Below, piece after piece: positions 35,405 to 43,631 of a stretch of 57,575 nucleotides of DNA (positions within the stretch are counted from its first letter, which is position 1; each line of letters begins with the position of its first letter). The stretch lies in the NCBI GenBank assembly GCA_030748735.1, contig JASMLK010000145.1, positions 1 through 57,575 of the forward strand. The letters run 5' to 3'. A program made the translations under genes and the position numbers. Under the pieces are notes generated by a model. The model was not told where the DNA came from. It did no database searches and saw nothing but the letters and a program-made list of their open reading frames with translations. The stretch is from Myxococcota bacterium (GTDB lineage: Bacteria > Myxococcota_A > UBA9160 > UBA4427).

Positions 35405-35887
35405 TCAGCGAAGCGCGTGCTGCTCGACGATGTGATCGAGCAGTCCGCGGCAGGCGGCTTCGCAGATCTCGAAGACGTGGGCGAAGCCGTCGTCCCCGCC
35501 GTAGTAGGGGTCGGGCACGTTTCGCTCTTTCGAGTCTCCCGGCTCGAAGTGCCGCAGCAGATACAGGCGGGCGTGATGGGCCGCGTCGTCGGTCAGTCGC
35601 TTCAGGTCGGCGAAGTTCTCCCCGTCCATGGCGAGTACGTAGTCGAAGCGTGGGAAGTGGTGTGCCTGGAACTGCTGGGCGCGGCTTTCGAGTTGCACGC
35701 CGCGGCGCATGGCTTCTTCGCGACTACGGGGATCGGGTGTCTCGCCGACGTGGTAGCCCGCGGTTCCCGCGCTCTCGGTTTCGATCGCATGGGCGAGATC
35801 GGCATCGCGCACGAGGCGCTTCATCACGCCCTCGGCGGTTGGTGAACGACAGATGTTTCCCAGACAGACGAAGCAGACCCGGATCAT
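35405..35887 (-). CDS. low-molecular-weight protein-tyrosine phosphatase
   Basis: A 160-residue cysteine phosphatase. The P-loop CLGNICRS (Cys8 to Arg14) opens the protein as usual, and the general acid lies in NVPDPYYGG (about 126-134). In this family it removes phosphate from tyrosine on proteins or from small phospho-sugars. The ATG at 35887 gives the exact canonical N-terminus MIRVCFVCLGNICRSP. It is the first gene of a two-gene operon with the ketosamine kinase, 13 bases apart, which fits the known bacterial association of this phosphatase with glycation repair. The 117 bases between this gene and the divergent methyltransferase hold both promoters; no clear boxes are visible. Confidence 0.95.
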   Translation of the reverse strand: MIRVCFVCLGNICRSPTAEGVMKRLVRDADLAHAIETESAGTAGYHVGETPDPRSREEAMRRGVQLESRAQQFQAHHFPRFDYVLAMDGENFADLKRLTDDAAHHARLYLLRHFEPGDSKERNVPDPYYGGDDGFAHVFEICEAACRGLLDHIVEQHALR

Positions 35888-36004
35888 TGCTGGGCTTTCC
35901 TTTCGAGTGCTAACAGGGGGCGGAGCCTAGCCTGAACTCGGTCACGGTTCTTCAAGGGGCTAGCAACGCTTTCGCCTGGGTTAATGTGAGCGCGGAGGTT
36001 CGAC

Positions 36005-36832
36005 TTGGTCAGCAGCGAAAGTCGCAGAACACGCCGAGGCCACCGCGAGCTGGTTGTCTTCGGGCGTCGCGCGGTGCACGAAGCGCTGGGCCAGCGCCCG
36101 GACGATCTCGCGGTGCTCGAGGTGCAGGTCGCGAAGTCGACCGCTTCGTCGTTTCGCATCGACCTCGAGCGCGCGTGCCGCGAGCGCGGGGTGGAGATGC
36201 GCAGCGTTGCGATGTCCGAAGTCAACGCCCTGAGTGAAGCGCCTCGTCACGACCAGGGAGTCGTGGCGCGGGTAGCGCTTTCGCGCGTCGTCGAAGTCGA
36301 AACGTTCCTCGAACAGCACACGGGGCGTCGGGCGAGGAAGCCGCTTCGCCTGCTCGCCCTCGACGGGGTGACCAACGCCCAGAACGTCGGCATGGTGGTG
36401 AGGACGGTCGTGGCTTGCGGGCTCGATGGCATGCTGTGGCCGCGGACGGGCATGCCCTGGGTTCAGGGGTTGGTGGTCAAGGCTTCGGCTTCGGCGGTCT
36501 ATCGCTGCAACGTGCTGCGCTGCGAAACCCTGGTCGAGGGGCTTCACGCACTCCAGGGTGCAGGCTTCGAGGTGTTGGGGCTCGCGCATCCCGGCGAGGC
36601 ACGGCTGTTCGATCACGCCCCCGCCCATCGCGCCATCTTCGTTGCCGGGAGTGAAACCCATGGCCTTTCCGGGGCGGTGCGCGAGCTATCTGATGCCACG
36701 CTCGAGGTTCCGCTCGTGGGGCCGGTCGAATCGCTCAATGTCGCCGTGGCGGCTTCGCTGGCCTGTTTCCACGCGGCAAATCTGCTTGCACCGAGTGAGT
36801 CGGCTGCCACTCGCGGCGAAACTGCTCGATAG
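36005..36832 (+). CDS. SpoU/TrmH-family RNA 2'-O-methyltransferase
   Basis: A 275-residue SPOUT-class enzyme that transfers a methyl group from S-adenosylmethionine to a ribose 2'-hydroxyl in rRNA or tRNA. The N-terminal substrate-binding domain starts VVFGRRAVHEALGQRP. The three SPOUT motifs are visible: LDGVTNAQNVGMVVRTVVAC (about 119-138), FVAGSETHGLSGAV (about 219-232) and VPLVGPVESLNVAVAASLA (about 241-259). The TTG start at 36005 is supported by GGAGG 6 bases upstream; no ATG gives a full N-terminal domain. It resembles RlmB/TrmH, but its target is not assignable. It is unrelated in sequence detail to the second SpoU gene at 56486. Confidence 0.9.
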   Translation: MVSSESRRTRRGHRELVVFGRRAVHEALGQRPDDLAVLEVQVAKSTASSFRIDLERACRERGVEMRSVAMSEVNALSEAPRHDQGVVARVALSRVVEVETFLEQHTGRRARKPLRLLALDGVTNAQNVGMVVRTVVACGLDGMLWPRTGMPWVQGLVVKASASAVYRCNVLRCETLVEGLHALQGAGFEVLGLAHPGEARLFDHAPAHRAIFVAGSETHGLSGAVRELSDATLEVPLVGPVESLNVAVAASLACFHAANLLAPSESAATRGETAR

Positions 36833-36943
36833 CTTTCCCGAGGCGCAGGGGCGGGCGCGAGCGAATGGCTGCATTCGCGGCGATGCCCGCTCAAACGCGC
36901 GGCGAGAACGTCCGATTCGAGAAGGGCGCAACGAGGCCCCCCC

Positions 36944-37058
36944 ATGAGCGACGTTCCCACAGCGATGGATTCGCCCGATCGCAGTGCCGCACCACGCCGT
37001 TGGATCACGATCCTGTTTACGGACATCGTGGATTCGACGCGTCACTGGCACGCGATTC
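36944..37058 (+). pseudogene. beheaded class III nucleotide cyclase (N-terminal remnant)
   Basis: From the ATG at 36944 (AACGAGG ribosome site, 7-base spacing) the frame encodes a short lead-in and RRWITILFTDIVDSTRHWHA, matching the first beta strand and metal-binding Asp of class III adenylate/guanylate cyclase domains (LFTDIvgST). Resemblance ends at about residue 38, and the remaining open frame reads as the shadow of the membrane-protein gene in another frame. The cyclase therefore survives only as its first 115 bases; the rest (about 150 residues of catalytic domain) has been deleted. This is a short match, so alternatives cannot be excluded. Confidence 0.5.
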
Positions 37059-37733
37059 GTGCGGGCGCTCGGTCCCGCGGCCGTCAGCACCGCGGGGCTG
37101 GCCCTTCTCGCGTCGACCTATGGTCCCCTGTGGCTCGCGAGTCGACCGGGTTGGCAGGCGGTCGCGCTGAATCCCGTGTTCAGCGCCTCCCACGACCCGG
37201 CGATGATCGGGGCGCTCCTGGCCGGCCCGGCGCTCCTGCTCACACTCGCGGCTTGTGCGAGCAGGGTCGGCCTGCGCCTGCTGCGTGCGCTGATGATGAC
37301 CTGGATCGTCTTCGCTCTCTTGCAGGGGGTTGCCCAACACACGTCGCTCGAGTGGCCGGGCGAGTGGCGCCGCGACCTCGCGGTCGAAGGGACGCAGTGG
37401 GTCGAGGTACAGAGCGTCGGGAAGGTCTTGCACGCGAAGCCGTCCCTCGGTGCCCCGGTGGTGGCGCGCCTGGAAGACGGGCAGCGACTGCCCCTCGACC
37501 AACGCGCGCGAACGCGGCGCGGGGCGCCGTGGCTGCGGGTGAGCTTTGCGCCGAAGCAGTTCGCCTGGATGCCCGACGAAGCGGAGGATGCGTCCCACCG
37601 TGTCGTTTCGGCGGCTCTCCGACCGATCGTTTCGCGCGACCTCTACGCAGCGGGCCTCGCCGCGTTGGCGGGGCTGTGGCGCTGGATTCGCGCGGGGCCG
37701 CGCGATCCCCGAAAGCGGGGGCCTTCGGTATAG
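37059..37733 (+). CDS. membrane protein with C-terminal SH3-like domain
   Basis: Starting at the GTG at 37059, the 224-residue product has two or three hydrophobic segments (AAVSTAGLALLASTYGPLWL, then MIGALLAGPALLLTLAACAS and LMMTWIVFALLQGVA). A soluble domain follows (about 118-180), with WVEVQSVGKVLHAKPSLGAP and WLRVSFAPKQFAWMP: strands ending in a Trp-Met-Pro like bacterial SH3 domains. A final hydrophobic segment lies near the C-terminus. No ribosome site precedes the GTG, and the gene begins right where the cyclase remnant ends, so its original 5' end may have been lost at the same breakpoint. The function is unknown. Confidence 0.6.
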   Translation: MRALGPAAVSTAGLALLASTYGPLWLASRPGWQAVALNPVFSASHDPAMIGALLAGPALLLTLAACASRVGLRLLRALMMTWIVFALLQGVAQHTSLEWPGEWRRDLAVEGTQWVEVQSVGKVLHAKPSLGAPVVARLEDGQRLPLDQRARTRRGAPWLRVSFAPKQFAWMPDEAEDASHRVVSAALRPIVSRDLYAAGLAALAGLWRWIRAGPRDPRKRGPSV

Positions 37734-37782
37734 TGCGGGGCCGCGACGGCATCCCTCGTCGCGAAACCGCGAGCGAAGTCAC

Positions 37783-38526
37783 GTGTACACCGCATTGGTC
37801 TCCCTCCTGATCGGCGCCACCGCCGGCGTCGTGTGGACGTTGCTCGACCTGTGGAAGGGATGGCAGATGGGGATCGTGCTCTGCATCCTCGTCTTCATGG
37901 TCGCGTTCTTCGTGATCAGCCGGATCATCTCGCGCCGCATCGAGCCCGAATTCCTGGCCGTGCAGAAGCAGATGCAGGCCGGGGCCACGCGCAGCGCGAT
38001 CCAGGGGCTCGAGGCCCTGCTTCCGATGGCGCGTTGGCAGGTGATGCTGAAGGGCCAGATCTACGCCCAGCTGGGCTGCCTGCAGTACACGCTCGGCGAC
38101 GACAAGGACGCCGCCGAAAGCCTGACCAGGGCCTCGCGCCGCAGTGCCGAGGCGCAGCTCTTCCTGGCCGCATTGCAGGTGCGGCAGAAGCAGATCGATC
38201 AGGCGAAGAAGACCCTCGAGGACACCATCGCGTTCAACAAGAAGCAGATGCTGCCCTACAACGCGCTCGCCTGGTTGTTGGTGAAGGAAGGCGAACGCAA
38301 GGAAGCGATCGATGTCCTGCTGCGGGCCGAAAAGGCGGACAAAGACAGCGAGGCGACGAAGGACAATCTCAATCGCGTGCAGAACGGCAAGAAGCTCAAC
38401 ATGAAGCGCTTCGGGATGTCTTGGTACGCGCTCAAACTCGAGAACCCGCCGGCGTCCATGCGCCAGGCGCCTCCAGGAATGCCGAGGCGTGGGTTCAGGC
38501 AGAAGCGCAAGGGCGGCAAGCGCTGA
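37783..38526 (+). CDS. membrane-anchored tetratricopeptide-like protein
   Basis: A 247-residue protein. Two transmembrane helices open it (VSLLIGATAGVVWTLLDL and IVLCILVFMVAFFVISRII), followed by a helical repeat domain (about 60-200) with TPR-like periodicity: SAIQGLEALLP, YAQLGCLQYTLGDDKDAAES, LFLAALQVRQKQIDQAKKTL and NALAWLLVKEGERKEAIDVL. The C-terminus is basic (RRGFRQKRKGGKR). TPR domains bind partner proteins, so it is probably a scaffold at the inner membrane. The GTG at 37783 directly precedes TM1; sequence upstream in the same frame is non-coding. It ends 36 bases before the DUF3604 gene and is probably co-transcribed with it. Confidence 0.75.
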   Translation: MYTALVSLLIGATAGVVWTLLDLWKGWQMGIVLCILVFMVAFFVISRIISRRIEPEFLAVQKQMQAGATRSAIQGLEALLPMARWQVMLKGQIYAQLGCLQYTLGDDKDAAESLTRASRRSAEAQLFLAALQVRQKQIDQAKKTLEDTIAFNKKQMLPYNALAWLLVKEGERKEAIDVLLRAEKADKDSEATKDNLNRVQNGKKLNMKRFGMSWYALKLENPPASMRQAPPGMPRRGFRQKRKGGKR

Positions 38527-38562
38527 GCGGTTCGCCGTGCGTTTCATTCAGGAGGGGCGACG

Positions 38563-40629
38563 GTGGATCTGAAGAATCGGGGAGTTGGTGTAGTTGGTGT
38601 AGTCGGTCTGGTTCTCGCGTGTGCGGCGATCGTGATCGTCGCGGGGTGCGCGGACGACAAGGCGGCGCCGCCGGCTGCGATCGATGCCGCAAAGACGGCC
38701 CCGGCCGAACCCGCTCCGCCTCCCACGCCCAGTCGCGGCCAGTCGCCCGAACGTTGCGCCGACTATGATGCGAACCGGCAGCCGTTCTTCGGCGACACCC
38801 ACGTGCATACCCGCCTTTCGTTCGATGCCGCTGCGAATACGACGGGTGCGACGCCGGTGGACGCCAACCGCTTCGCGAAGGGCGAAGCGATCCCCTTCTG
38901 GCCCATCGGTGCGGACGGCACGCCCGAGGGCCAGTACAAGATCGATCGGCCCCTCGACTTCCTCGCGGTAAGTGATCACGGCGAGTTGCTCGGTGAGCGA
39001 AGGCTCTGTCGCGAGCCCGACTCTCCCACCTACGACTCCGAATTCTGCAAGGCAACGCGGGTGAGCGAGCGCCAGGGCATGGTGATGATGGCGGAAGTGA
39101 TTTCGACCGATCATCCCAGGCGCCTGCCGCAGATCTGCGGTGAAGACGGCGAGCTCTGTCGCGAGTTCGCCAAGGAGCCGTGGCAGTTCATGATCGACGC
39201 AGCGAACAATGCGAACGACGCGTGCGAGTTCACGAGCTACATCGCGTACGAGTACACCGGCACCCCCGAGACTTCGAACTATCACCGCAACGTGATCTTC
39301 CGGGGGAGCAAGGTGCCGGAGCTTCCGGTGTCCTACATCGACGCCCCGTTCGACAGCGAGCTCTGGAAGCAACTCGACGCGGTCTGCAAGCGCGAAGAAG
39401 GCTGCGACTACCTCACCATCCCCCACAACTCGAACCTCGCCAACGGCCGCATGCAGCCGTACCGCCGCATCGAAGCGACGATGGAAAACCGTCGCGCCTA
39501 CGCGGAAAAGCGCATGGACCGCGAGCCCATCATCGAGATGTTCCAGCACAAGGGCGGGTCCGAGTGCATCAATGGCCTGTCGACGGTGCTCGGGCCGCCG
39601 GACGAACTGTGCAACGTCGAAGCGGTGCGCGTGATGGGCCGCGAGGAGACCTACATCACCCGCGAAGGCGCGGGCACCGAGATGAAGATGGGCGAGACCT
39701 CGGAAGTCACGGGTGAGTGTGCGGAAGGCGCGATCGGCGCACAGGGCATGCTCGGGGCCGGCTGTGTCGACGAAACCGACTTCGTGCGCAGCGGCTTGTT
39801 GATCGGTCTCAAAGAAGAGCAGGAGACGGGCCTCAACCCGATGAAGCTCGGCATGATCGCTGCGACCGATACCCATACCGCGACTCCCGGTGCCGTCGAC
39901 GAACGCGATTGGCGCGGTGCAGTGTCCGGCGAAGCGACGCCTCAGGAACGCCTCGAGCCTGGCCTGCTCACCAGCGGCATCGACGGCAATCCCGGTGGCC
40001 TCGCCGGTGTCTGGGCTGAAGAGAACACCCGCGACGCGATCTTCGACGCGATGAAGCGACGCGAAGTCTGGGGCACCTCGGGGCCCCGCATCGTGCCGCG
40101 TTTCTTCGCCGGTTGGTCGTATCCGGAAGACCTGTGTGACAGCGCGTCACTGGTCGAAGTGGGGTATCGCGACGGCGTACCGATGGGGAGCGATCTCTCG
40201 TCGGCACCGGATGGCGGTGCCCCGGTCTTCGTCGCCTCGGTGGCGCGCGACTCGAGCGATCTGGGTGCTCCCCTGCAGCAGCTTCAGCTCATCAAGGGTT
40301 GGATCGACGCCGAAGGCCGGATGCACAGCAGCGTAGTCACGATCGCGGGCACGCCCGACAACGGCGCCGGGGTCGATCCCGCGACGGGCGCGCGCACGGG
40401 CACCGGGCACGACAGCCTGTGCACCGTGTATCGCGACGATGACTTCGATCCCAGCGTGCCCTCGTACTACTACCTGCGTGCGGTCGAGAACCCGAGCGCG
40501 CGCTGGACGGTCTTCGACTGCCTGCGGATCCCCGAAGCAGAACGTCCCGCCGTCTGCAGCGACGGCACGTACCCGTCGACACTCCAGGAAATGGCCTGGA
40601 CGTCACCCATCTGGTACCGGCCGAACTGA
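38563..40629 (+). CDS. DUF3604 lipoprotein (PHP-like metallohydrolase fold)
   Basis: A 688-residue secreted protein of the DUF3604 family. The signal peptide ends in a lipobox IVAGC (about residue 29), followed by a Pro/Ala linker, so it is lipid-anchored outside the cytoplasm. FFGDTHVHTRLSFDA (about 76-90) and FLAVSDHGELLGERR (about 133-147) carry the H-x-H and D-H metal ligands of PHP-type hydrolases, and further ligands may lie in CDYLTIPHNSNLA and MIAATDTHTATPG. The family's reaction is not established. The GTG start has a perfect GGAGG site at 38551. The signal peptide is encoded by a short tandem gttggtgta repeat. A strong nested hairpin follows the gene. Confidence 0.9.
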   Translation: MDLKNRGVGVVGVVGLVLACAAIVIVAGCADDKAAPPAAIDAAKTAPAEPAPPPTPSRGQSPERCADYDANRQPFFGDTHVHTRLSFDAAANTTGATPVDANRFAKGEAIPFWPIGADGTPEGQYKIDRPLDFLAVSDHGELLGERRLCREPDSPTYDSEFCKATRVSERQGMVMMAEVISTDHPRRLPQICGEDGELCREFAKEPWQFMIDAANNANDACEFTSYIAYEYTGTPETSNYHRNVIFRGSKVPELPVSYIDAPFDSELWKQLDAVCKREEGCDYLTIPHNSNLANGRMQPYRRIEATMENRRAYAEKRMDREPIIEMFQHKGGSECINGLSTVLGPPDELCNVEAVRVMGREETYITREGAGTEMKMGETSEVTGECAEGAIGAQGMLGAGCVDETDFVRSGLLIGLKEEQETGLNPMKLGMIAATDTHTATPGAVDERDWRGAVSGEATPQERLEPGLLTSGIDGNPGGLAGVWAEENTRDAIFDAMKRREVWGTSGPRIVPRFFAGWSYPEDLCDSASLVEVGYRDGVPMGSDLSSAPDGGAPVFVASVARDSSDLGAPLQQLQLIKGWIDAEGRMHSSVVTIAGTPDNGAGVDPATGARTGTGHDSLCTVYRDDDFDPSVPSYYYLRAVENPSARWTVFDCLRIPEAERPAVCSDGTYPSTLQEMAWTSPIWYRPN

Positions 40630-40678
40630 TTCGCGCGGTCGGCGGGCCGACGACGCAACACGAAGCACGGCAATGACG

Positions 40679-40719
40679 ACGGCCCCGTGCAACCCCGAAA
40701 CGGGGCGACACGGGGCCGT
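40679..40719. terminator. nested hairpin terminator downstream of the DUF3604 gene
   Basis: Perfect 11-bp arms acggccccgtg (40679-40689) and cacggggccgt (40709-40719) enclose a second perfect hairpin, ccccg/cgggg with an aaa loop (40693-40705). The whole structure lies 50 bases after the DUF3604 stop and before the convergent relic. It is the most stable inverted repeat I found in the window. There is no T-run, so it may act as a bidirectional barrier rather than a classical intrinsic terminator. Confidence 0.65.
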
Positions 40720-40752
40720 CTGCTCTCTGGCGCTTCCCCTTGTGCGATGGCG

Positions 40753-41085
40753 CTACGGCCGCCGCGCGTCTCCCTGCGCGTAGTCACAAACGCCCGTCGG
40801 GAAGATCGCGTCGAGTGCCGCACGCTGTGCCGGCGTGAACTCGACATCCCCGTAGATGCCGTTCGCGATCGCATCGTCGATCGACATCAGGTGGCACTTG
40901 AAGACATCGACCGTGATCGGCCCACCGGCCACGATCCGCGAGGTGGCGTGGATGGGGGACTCGGTCGTGCACGGACCGAGGGCTTCGTTGTCGAGGATGC
41001 CCGCCCGAGCCGGCAGTTGGTTCCTGTTGCATGGGCGCTCTTTTCCAGGGCACGTGATCTGCCAGCGGAAGCCGACGTGTCGAGC
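40753..41085 (-). pseudogene. C-terminal remnant of a DUF6351-type protein
   Basis: An open frame of 110 codons without a usable start codon encodes a segment ending ATSRIVAGGPITVDVFKCHL, then VEFTPAQRAALDAIFPTGVC and DYAQGDARRP. The pattern (A-x-P/S-R-x-x-A-G-x-P, then F-K-C-x-L, then F-T-x-x-Q-x-x-x-L-x-x-I-F-P-x-G-V-C-D) matches my recollection of the C-terminus of the DUF6351 family, large secreted proteins of unknown role. Everything upstream of about residue -110 is gone, and the fragment abuts the stop codon of the ABC transporter gene, in the same frame as that gene. It is a deletion remnant. Confidence 0.55.
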
Positions 41086-42924
41086 TCAGCCATTGAGGGC
41101 CTTCTGTTGAACCCGATACAGACCAGCGTAGACCTGACCGAGTTCGATCAGTTCATCATGGTTGCCAACCTCGACGATCTGGCCGTCTTCCAGGACGATG
41201 ATCTGATCGGCGGAGCGAACGGTTGCGAAGCGATGGGAGATGATGATCGCCGTCCGGTCGCTTGTCATCTCCTTCAGCGCGGTAAAGAGCTCATACTCGG
41301 AACGTGCGTCGAGGTTCGCAGTGGGTTCGTCGAAGACCAGGATCGGGGCTCTCTTGGCAAGGGCCCGCGCGACGGCCATACGCTGCCACTCGCCGCCCGA
41401 GAGGTCATAGTCGCCGAACCGCTTGCCGAGCACGGTGTCGAGTCCGTCCGGCATCTTGGCAATGACCGGATCCAGGGCAGCTTCCGTTGCGATTCGCGAA
41501 ACCACGTCGCGTCTGCCTTCCAGCCGACCGAAGTCGCCGAAGGCGATGTTCTCTTCGGCGGTCGTCTCGAAGCGCACCGGTGCTTGGGGTACATAGGCAA
41601 TCTGGCGATAGAGCCAGCGCGCCGAGAGCTTCCGCACGTCGACGTCGTCGAGGAACACAGCGCCGCCCGTCGGATCGAAGAGACGCGTAATGAGATTCGC
41701 GAGGGTGGTCTTGCCCGCGCCATTCCCGCCCACGATGGCGATCGTCTTGCCCGCTTCGATCTCGAGGTCGATTCCCGAAAGAGTGTCCCTGGATGCGCAC
41801 GGGTAGCGAAATGAAACGTTTTCGAGACGGATTCGGCCATCGACCTCTTCGAGTTGTGAACCCTCCGTGGGATGGATGGCCGGTTCGGCATCGAAGAAGT
41901 CGTAGAGGTTCCGCACGAAGAGCAGATTCGTGAAGACCGTCGACGCCGCCTTGGTGAGCTTGTTGAGGCTCGTGCGAAATCGATCGGCGCTCGCGAGGTA
42001 GGTGACGAGCGAACCGATTGCGAGCTCGCCGATCAACGCGGACCGCGCCGCCCAGCCCGCCGCGAACAAGAAGGCCGCCGCAAACGCCATCGACCCGGCC
42101 ATCTGTCCGACCGCTCGACGGCGATAGAGGTTTCGGTTCACATCGAGCAATTCGCGACTCAGCGTGTCGAATCGTTCGGACAGGAGATCCTTCAGATCGA
42201 AGAACTTGATCGTCGGCAGCGATTCCTTCGACGCCAACGAATTCGCGTAGTAACCCCGCAGGCGCGATTGCGTGGTGGTTACGAGGTTCAACTCGTACTG
42301 CAATTTCGAAAGTCGCCACCGGAAGAGGATCATCGGTGCCGCGAGTGCGGCAAGAAGCGGTGTTACCGTCGGCAGGATCCACATCATGACGCCCAGAAGC
42401 GTGACGAACTGAATCCCCAGGGATCCCAGGTTTACCACTTGCAGAATGAACTTGAGGTACTCCCGACCCGCGAACTGCGAACCGCGCGAGAGAAGATTGT
42501 GATTCCGAGGGTCTTCATAGAAGGCCATGTCGAGCGAAAGGCGATGATTGAGTACGCGCCGAGACAGCACGCGATCCATGTCGAAGCCGAGTACCGATTC
42601 GAAATAGCCACGGATCGCCTGCAAGCCGCCACTCAACAACATGATCCCGGCGAAGAGTCCGAGCCACGGTAGTAGCGGAGTCAGCTCGAAGATCTTTCCC
42701 TCGATCAACTGCTCCGTTCGATTGACGACCAGCCCTGCGGTGGCTGCCAATGCCGCGGGAAGAAAGGAGCTGATCGTCGCCGCGGCGAGCAGCGTGGCGA
42801 AACTCGCGGGCGAGACTTCCCAGCTCAGGCGAAATGAGCGCCGAGTCGTTTTGGCGATCTCTCGGAACGAGGACCCCGTTGGAGCCGGGCTGTTTCGCGG
42901 CTTGGTCGATTCGCTTGGCTCCAT
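41086..42924 (-). CDS. ABC exporter, fused permease and ATPase
   Basis: A 612-residue half-transporter with six predicted transmembrane helices (about 35-330) and a C-terminal ATPase. The nucleotide-binding domain shows Walker A AIVGGNGAGKTTLANLI, Q-loop IAYVPQAPVRFETTAEEN, signature YDLSGGEWQRMAVARALAKR, Walker B PILVFDEPTANLD and H-loop IIISHRFATVRSAD, so it is fully competent. It should work as a homodimer exporting a lipid, peptide or polysaccharide-linked substrate. The architecture resembles exporters found with peptide natural products, but no recognisable precursor-modifying enzyme is nearby. It begins 6 bases after the stop of an 84-residue small gene. The surrounding DNA looks less G+C-rich than the rest of the window. 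Confidence 0.92.
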   Translation of the reverse strand: MEPSESTKPRNSPAPTGSSFREIAKTTRRSFRLSWEVSPASFATLLAAATISSFLPAALAATAGLVVNRTEQLIEGKIFELTPLLPWLGLFAGIMLLSGGLQAIRGYFESVLGFDMDRVLSRRVLNHRLSLDMAFYEDPRNHNLLSRGSQFAGREYLKFILQVVNLGSLGIQFVTLLGVMMWILPTVTPLLAALAAPMILFRWRLSKLQYELNLVTTTQSRLRGYYANSLASKESLPTIKFFDLKDLLSERFDTLSRELLDVNRNLYRRRAVGQMAGSMAFAAAFLFAAGWAARSALIGELAIGSLVTYLASADRFRTSLNKLTKAASTVFTNLLFVRNLYDFFDAEPAIHPTEGSQLEEVDGRIRLENVSFRYPCASRDTLSGIDLEIEAGKTIAIVGGNGAGKTTLANLITRLFDPTGGAVFLDDVDVRKLSARWLYRQIAYVPQAPVRFETTAEENIAFGDFGRLEGRRDVVSRIATEAALDPVIAKMPDGLDTVLGKRFGDYDLSGGEWQRMAVARALAKRAPILVFDEPTANLDARSEYELFTALKEMTSDRTAIIISHRFATVRSADQIIVLEDGQIVEVGNHDELIELGQVYAGLYRVQQKALNG

Positions 42925-42929
42925 GGCGG

Positions 42930-43184
42930 TCAGGAGTCTCCGAAGGAAGTGGAAATCGCGACCCAGCGGTCAGGGTGAACCAAAGATCGTTGGGCCGGCG
43001 CACTCGGCTCCCGTTCGAACTCGTGGGCAGAGGCTCTCGCGTTTCGGCCGAGTCTCTCCCGTCCAGAAAAGTCGCCGATCAACCGGTTGAGTTCCAGTGC
43101 GTAGTCGGCGACGTCGTCACCTGACAACACTCCGTCCTTGCTGCGTTGCAGGATCTCTCGCATCGATTCGCCCAGAAGACTCAA
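42930..43184 (-). CDS. small protein upstream of the ABC exporter
   Basis: An 84-residue reading frame beginning with a TTG (43184) behind GAGGAG, or with an internal ATG (43163). The N-terminal half (LGESMREILQRSKDGVLSGD, then DVADYALELNRLIGDF) predicts two amphipathic helices, while the C-terminal half is polar, with Arg/Ser/Pro. I recognise no family. Its stop is 6 bases from the exporter start and its start is 3 bases from the upstream small gene's stop, so it sits in a three-gene unit. Possible roles are exporter cargo or an accessory factor; this is inference. Confidence 0.5.
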   Translation of the reverse strand: MSLLGESMREILQRSKDGVLSGDDVADYALELNRLIGDFSGRERLGRNARASAHEFEREPSAPAQRSLVHPDRWVAISTSFGDS

Positions 43185-43186
43185 CT

Positions 43187-43480
43187 CTACTCACTCCTCA
43201 TCGTCGAACCTGGAGAATTCGTGAGGATCCCTTGTAGGACCCGAAACGTCCCGACTTGGCCCGATGTTTTTGCCTGGGCTGTGACCGCTTTATCGAGAAA
43301 TGGGCCACCCGACTCGTAACCCGTTGTTTCGACGCACGAAACTCGAAGTGTGTCGAGAATGTGGCGCAGTTGTTTCCGCTGATTCTCGCGCGAGTAATGG
43401 CTCCAGTAGTCAGCGAGGGCCGGACTGCTGGCCAGGCACGCTACGAAAGCGACGATGAATCTTCCGGTCGAGAAACGCAA
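43187..43480 (-). CDS. small secreted protein, unknown
   Basis: From a TTG at 43480 (AGGA close upstream) the frame gives 97 residues: a plausible signal peptide MRFSTGRFIVAFVACLASSP ending ALA, then DYWSHYSRENQRKQLRHILD and a polar tail with a single Cys. A frame open further upstream to 43579 lacks a good start. I do not recognise the protein. The predicted export signal and tight linkage to the 84-residue gene and the ABC exporter are the main reasons to treat it as a gene. Its short length and weak start leave real doubt. Confidence 0.4.
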   Translation of the reverse strand: MRFSTGRFIVAFVACLASSPALADYWSHYSRENQRKQLRHILDTLRVSCVETTGYESGGPFLDKAVTAQAKTSGQVGTFRVLQGILTNSPGSTMRSE

Positions 43481-43631
43481 AGCGTCCTGATGATCATGAC
43501 CAATGGCGTCGCCTCTCCCGTCCGCGTTGGAGCAGCGTGCTCGCGGTGCGAGCCCACCGGGCACTCGGCATGAAGACATCCACCTCCCGCTCGACGGCAG
43601 TTCGGCACCTTTGATCGCCGTGCAAGGCCGT

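Noticed and set aside
38585..38608. Short tandem gttggtgta repeat
   Set aside because: It lies within the signal-peptide coding region of the DUF3604 gene and encodes hydrophobic Val/Gly; too short to be called a repeat element.
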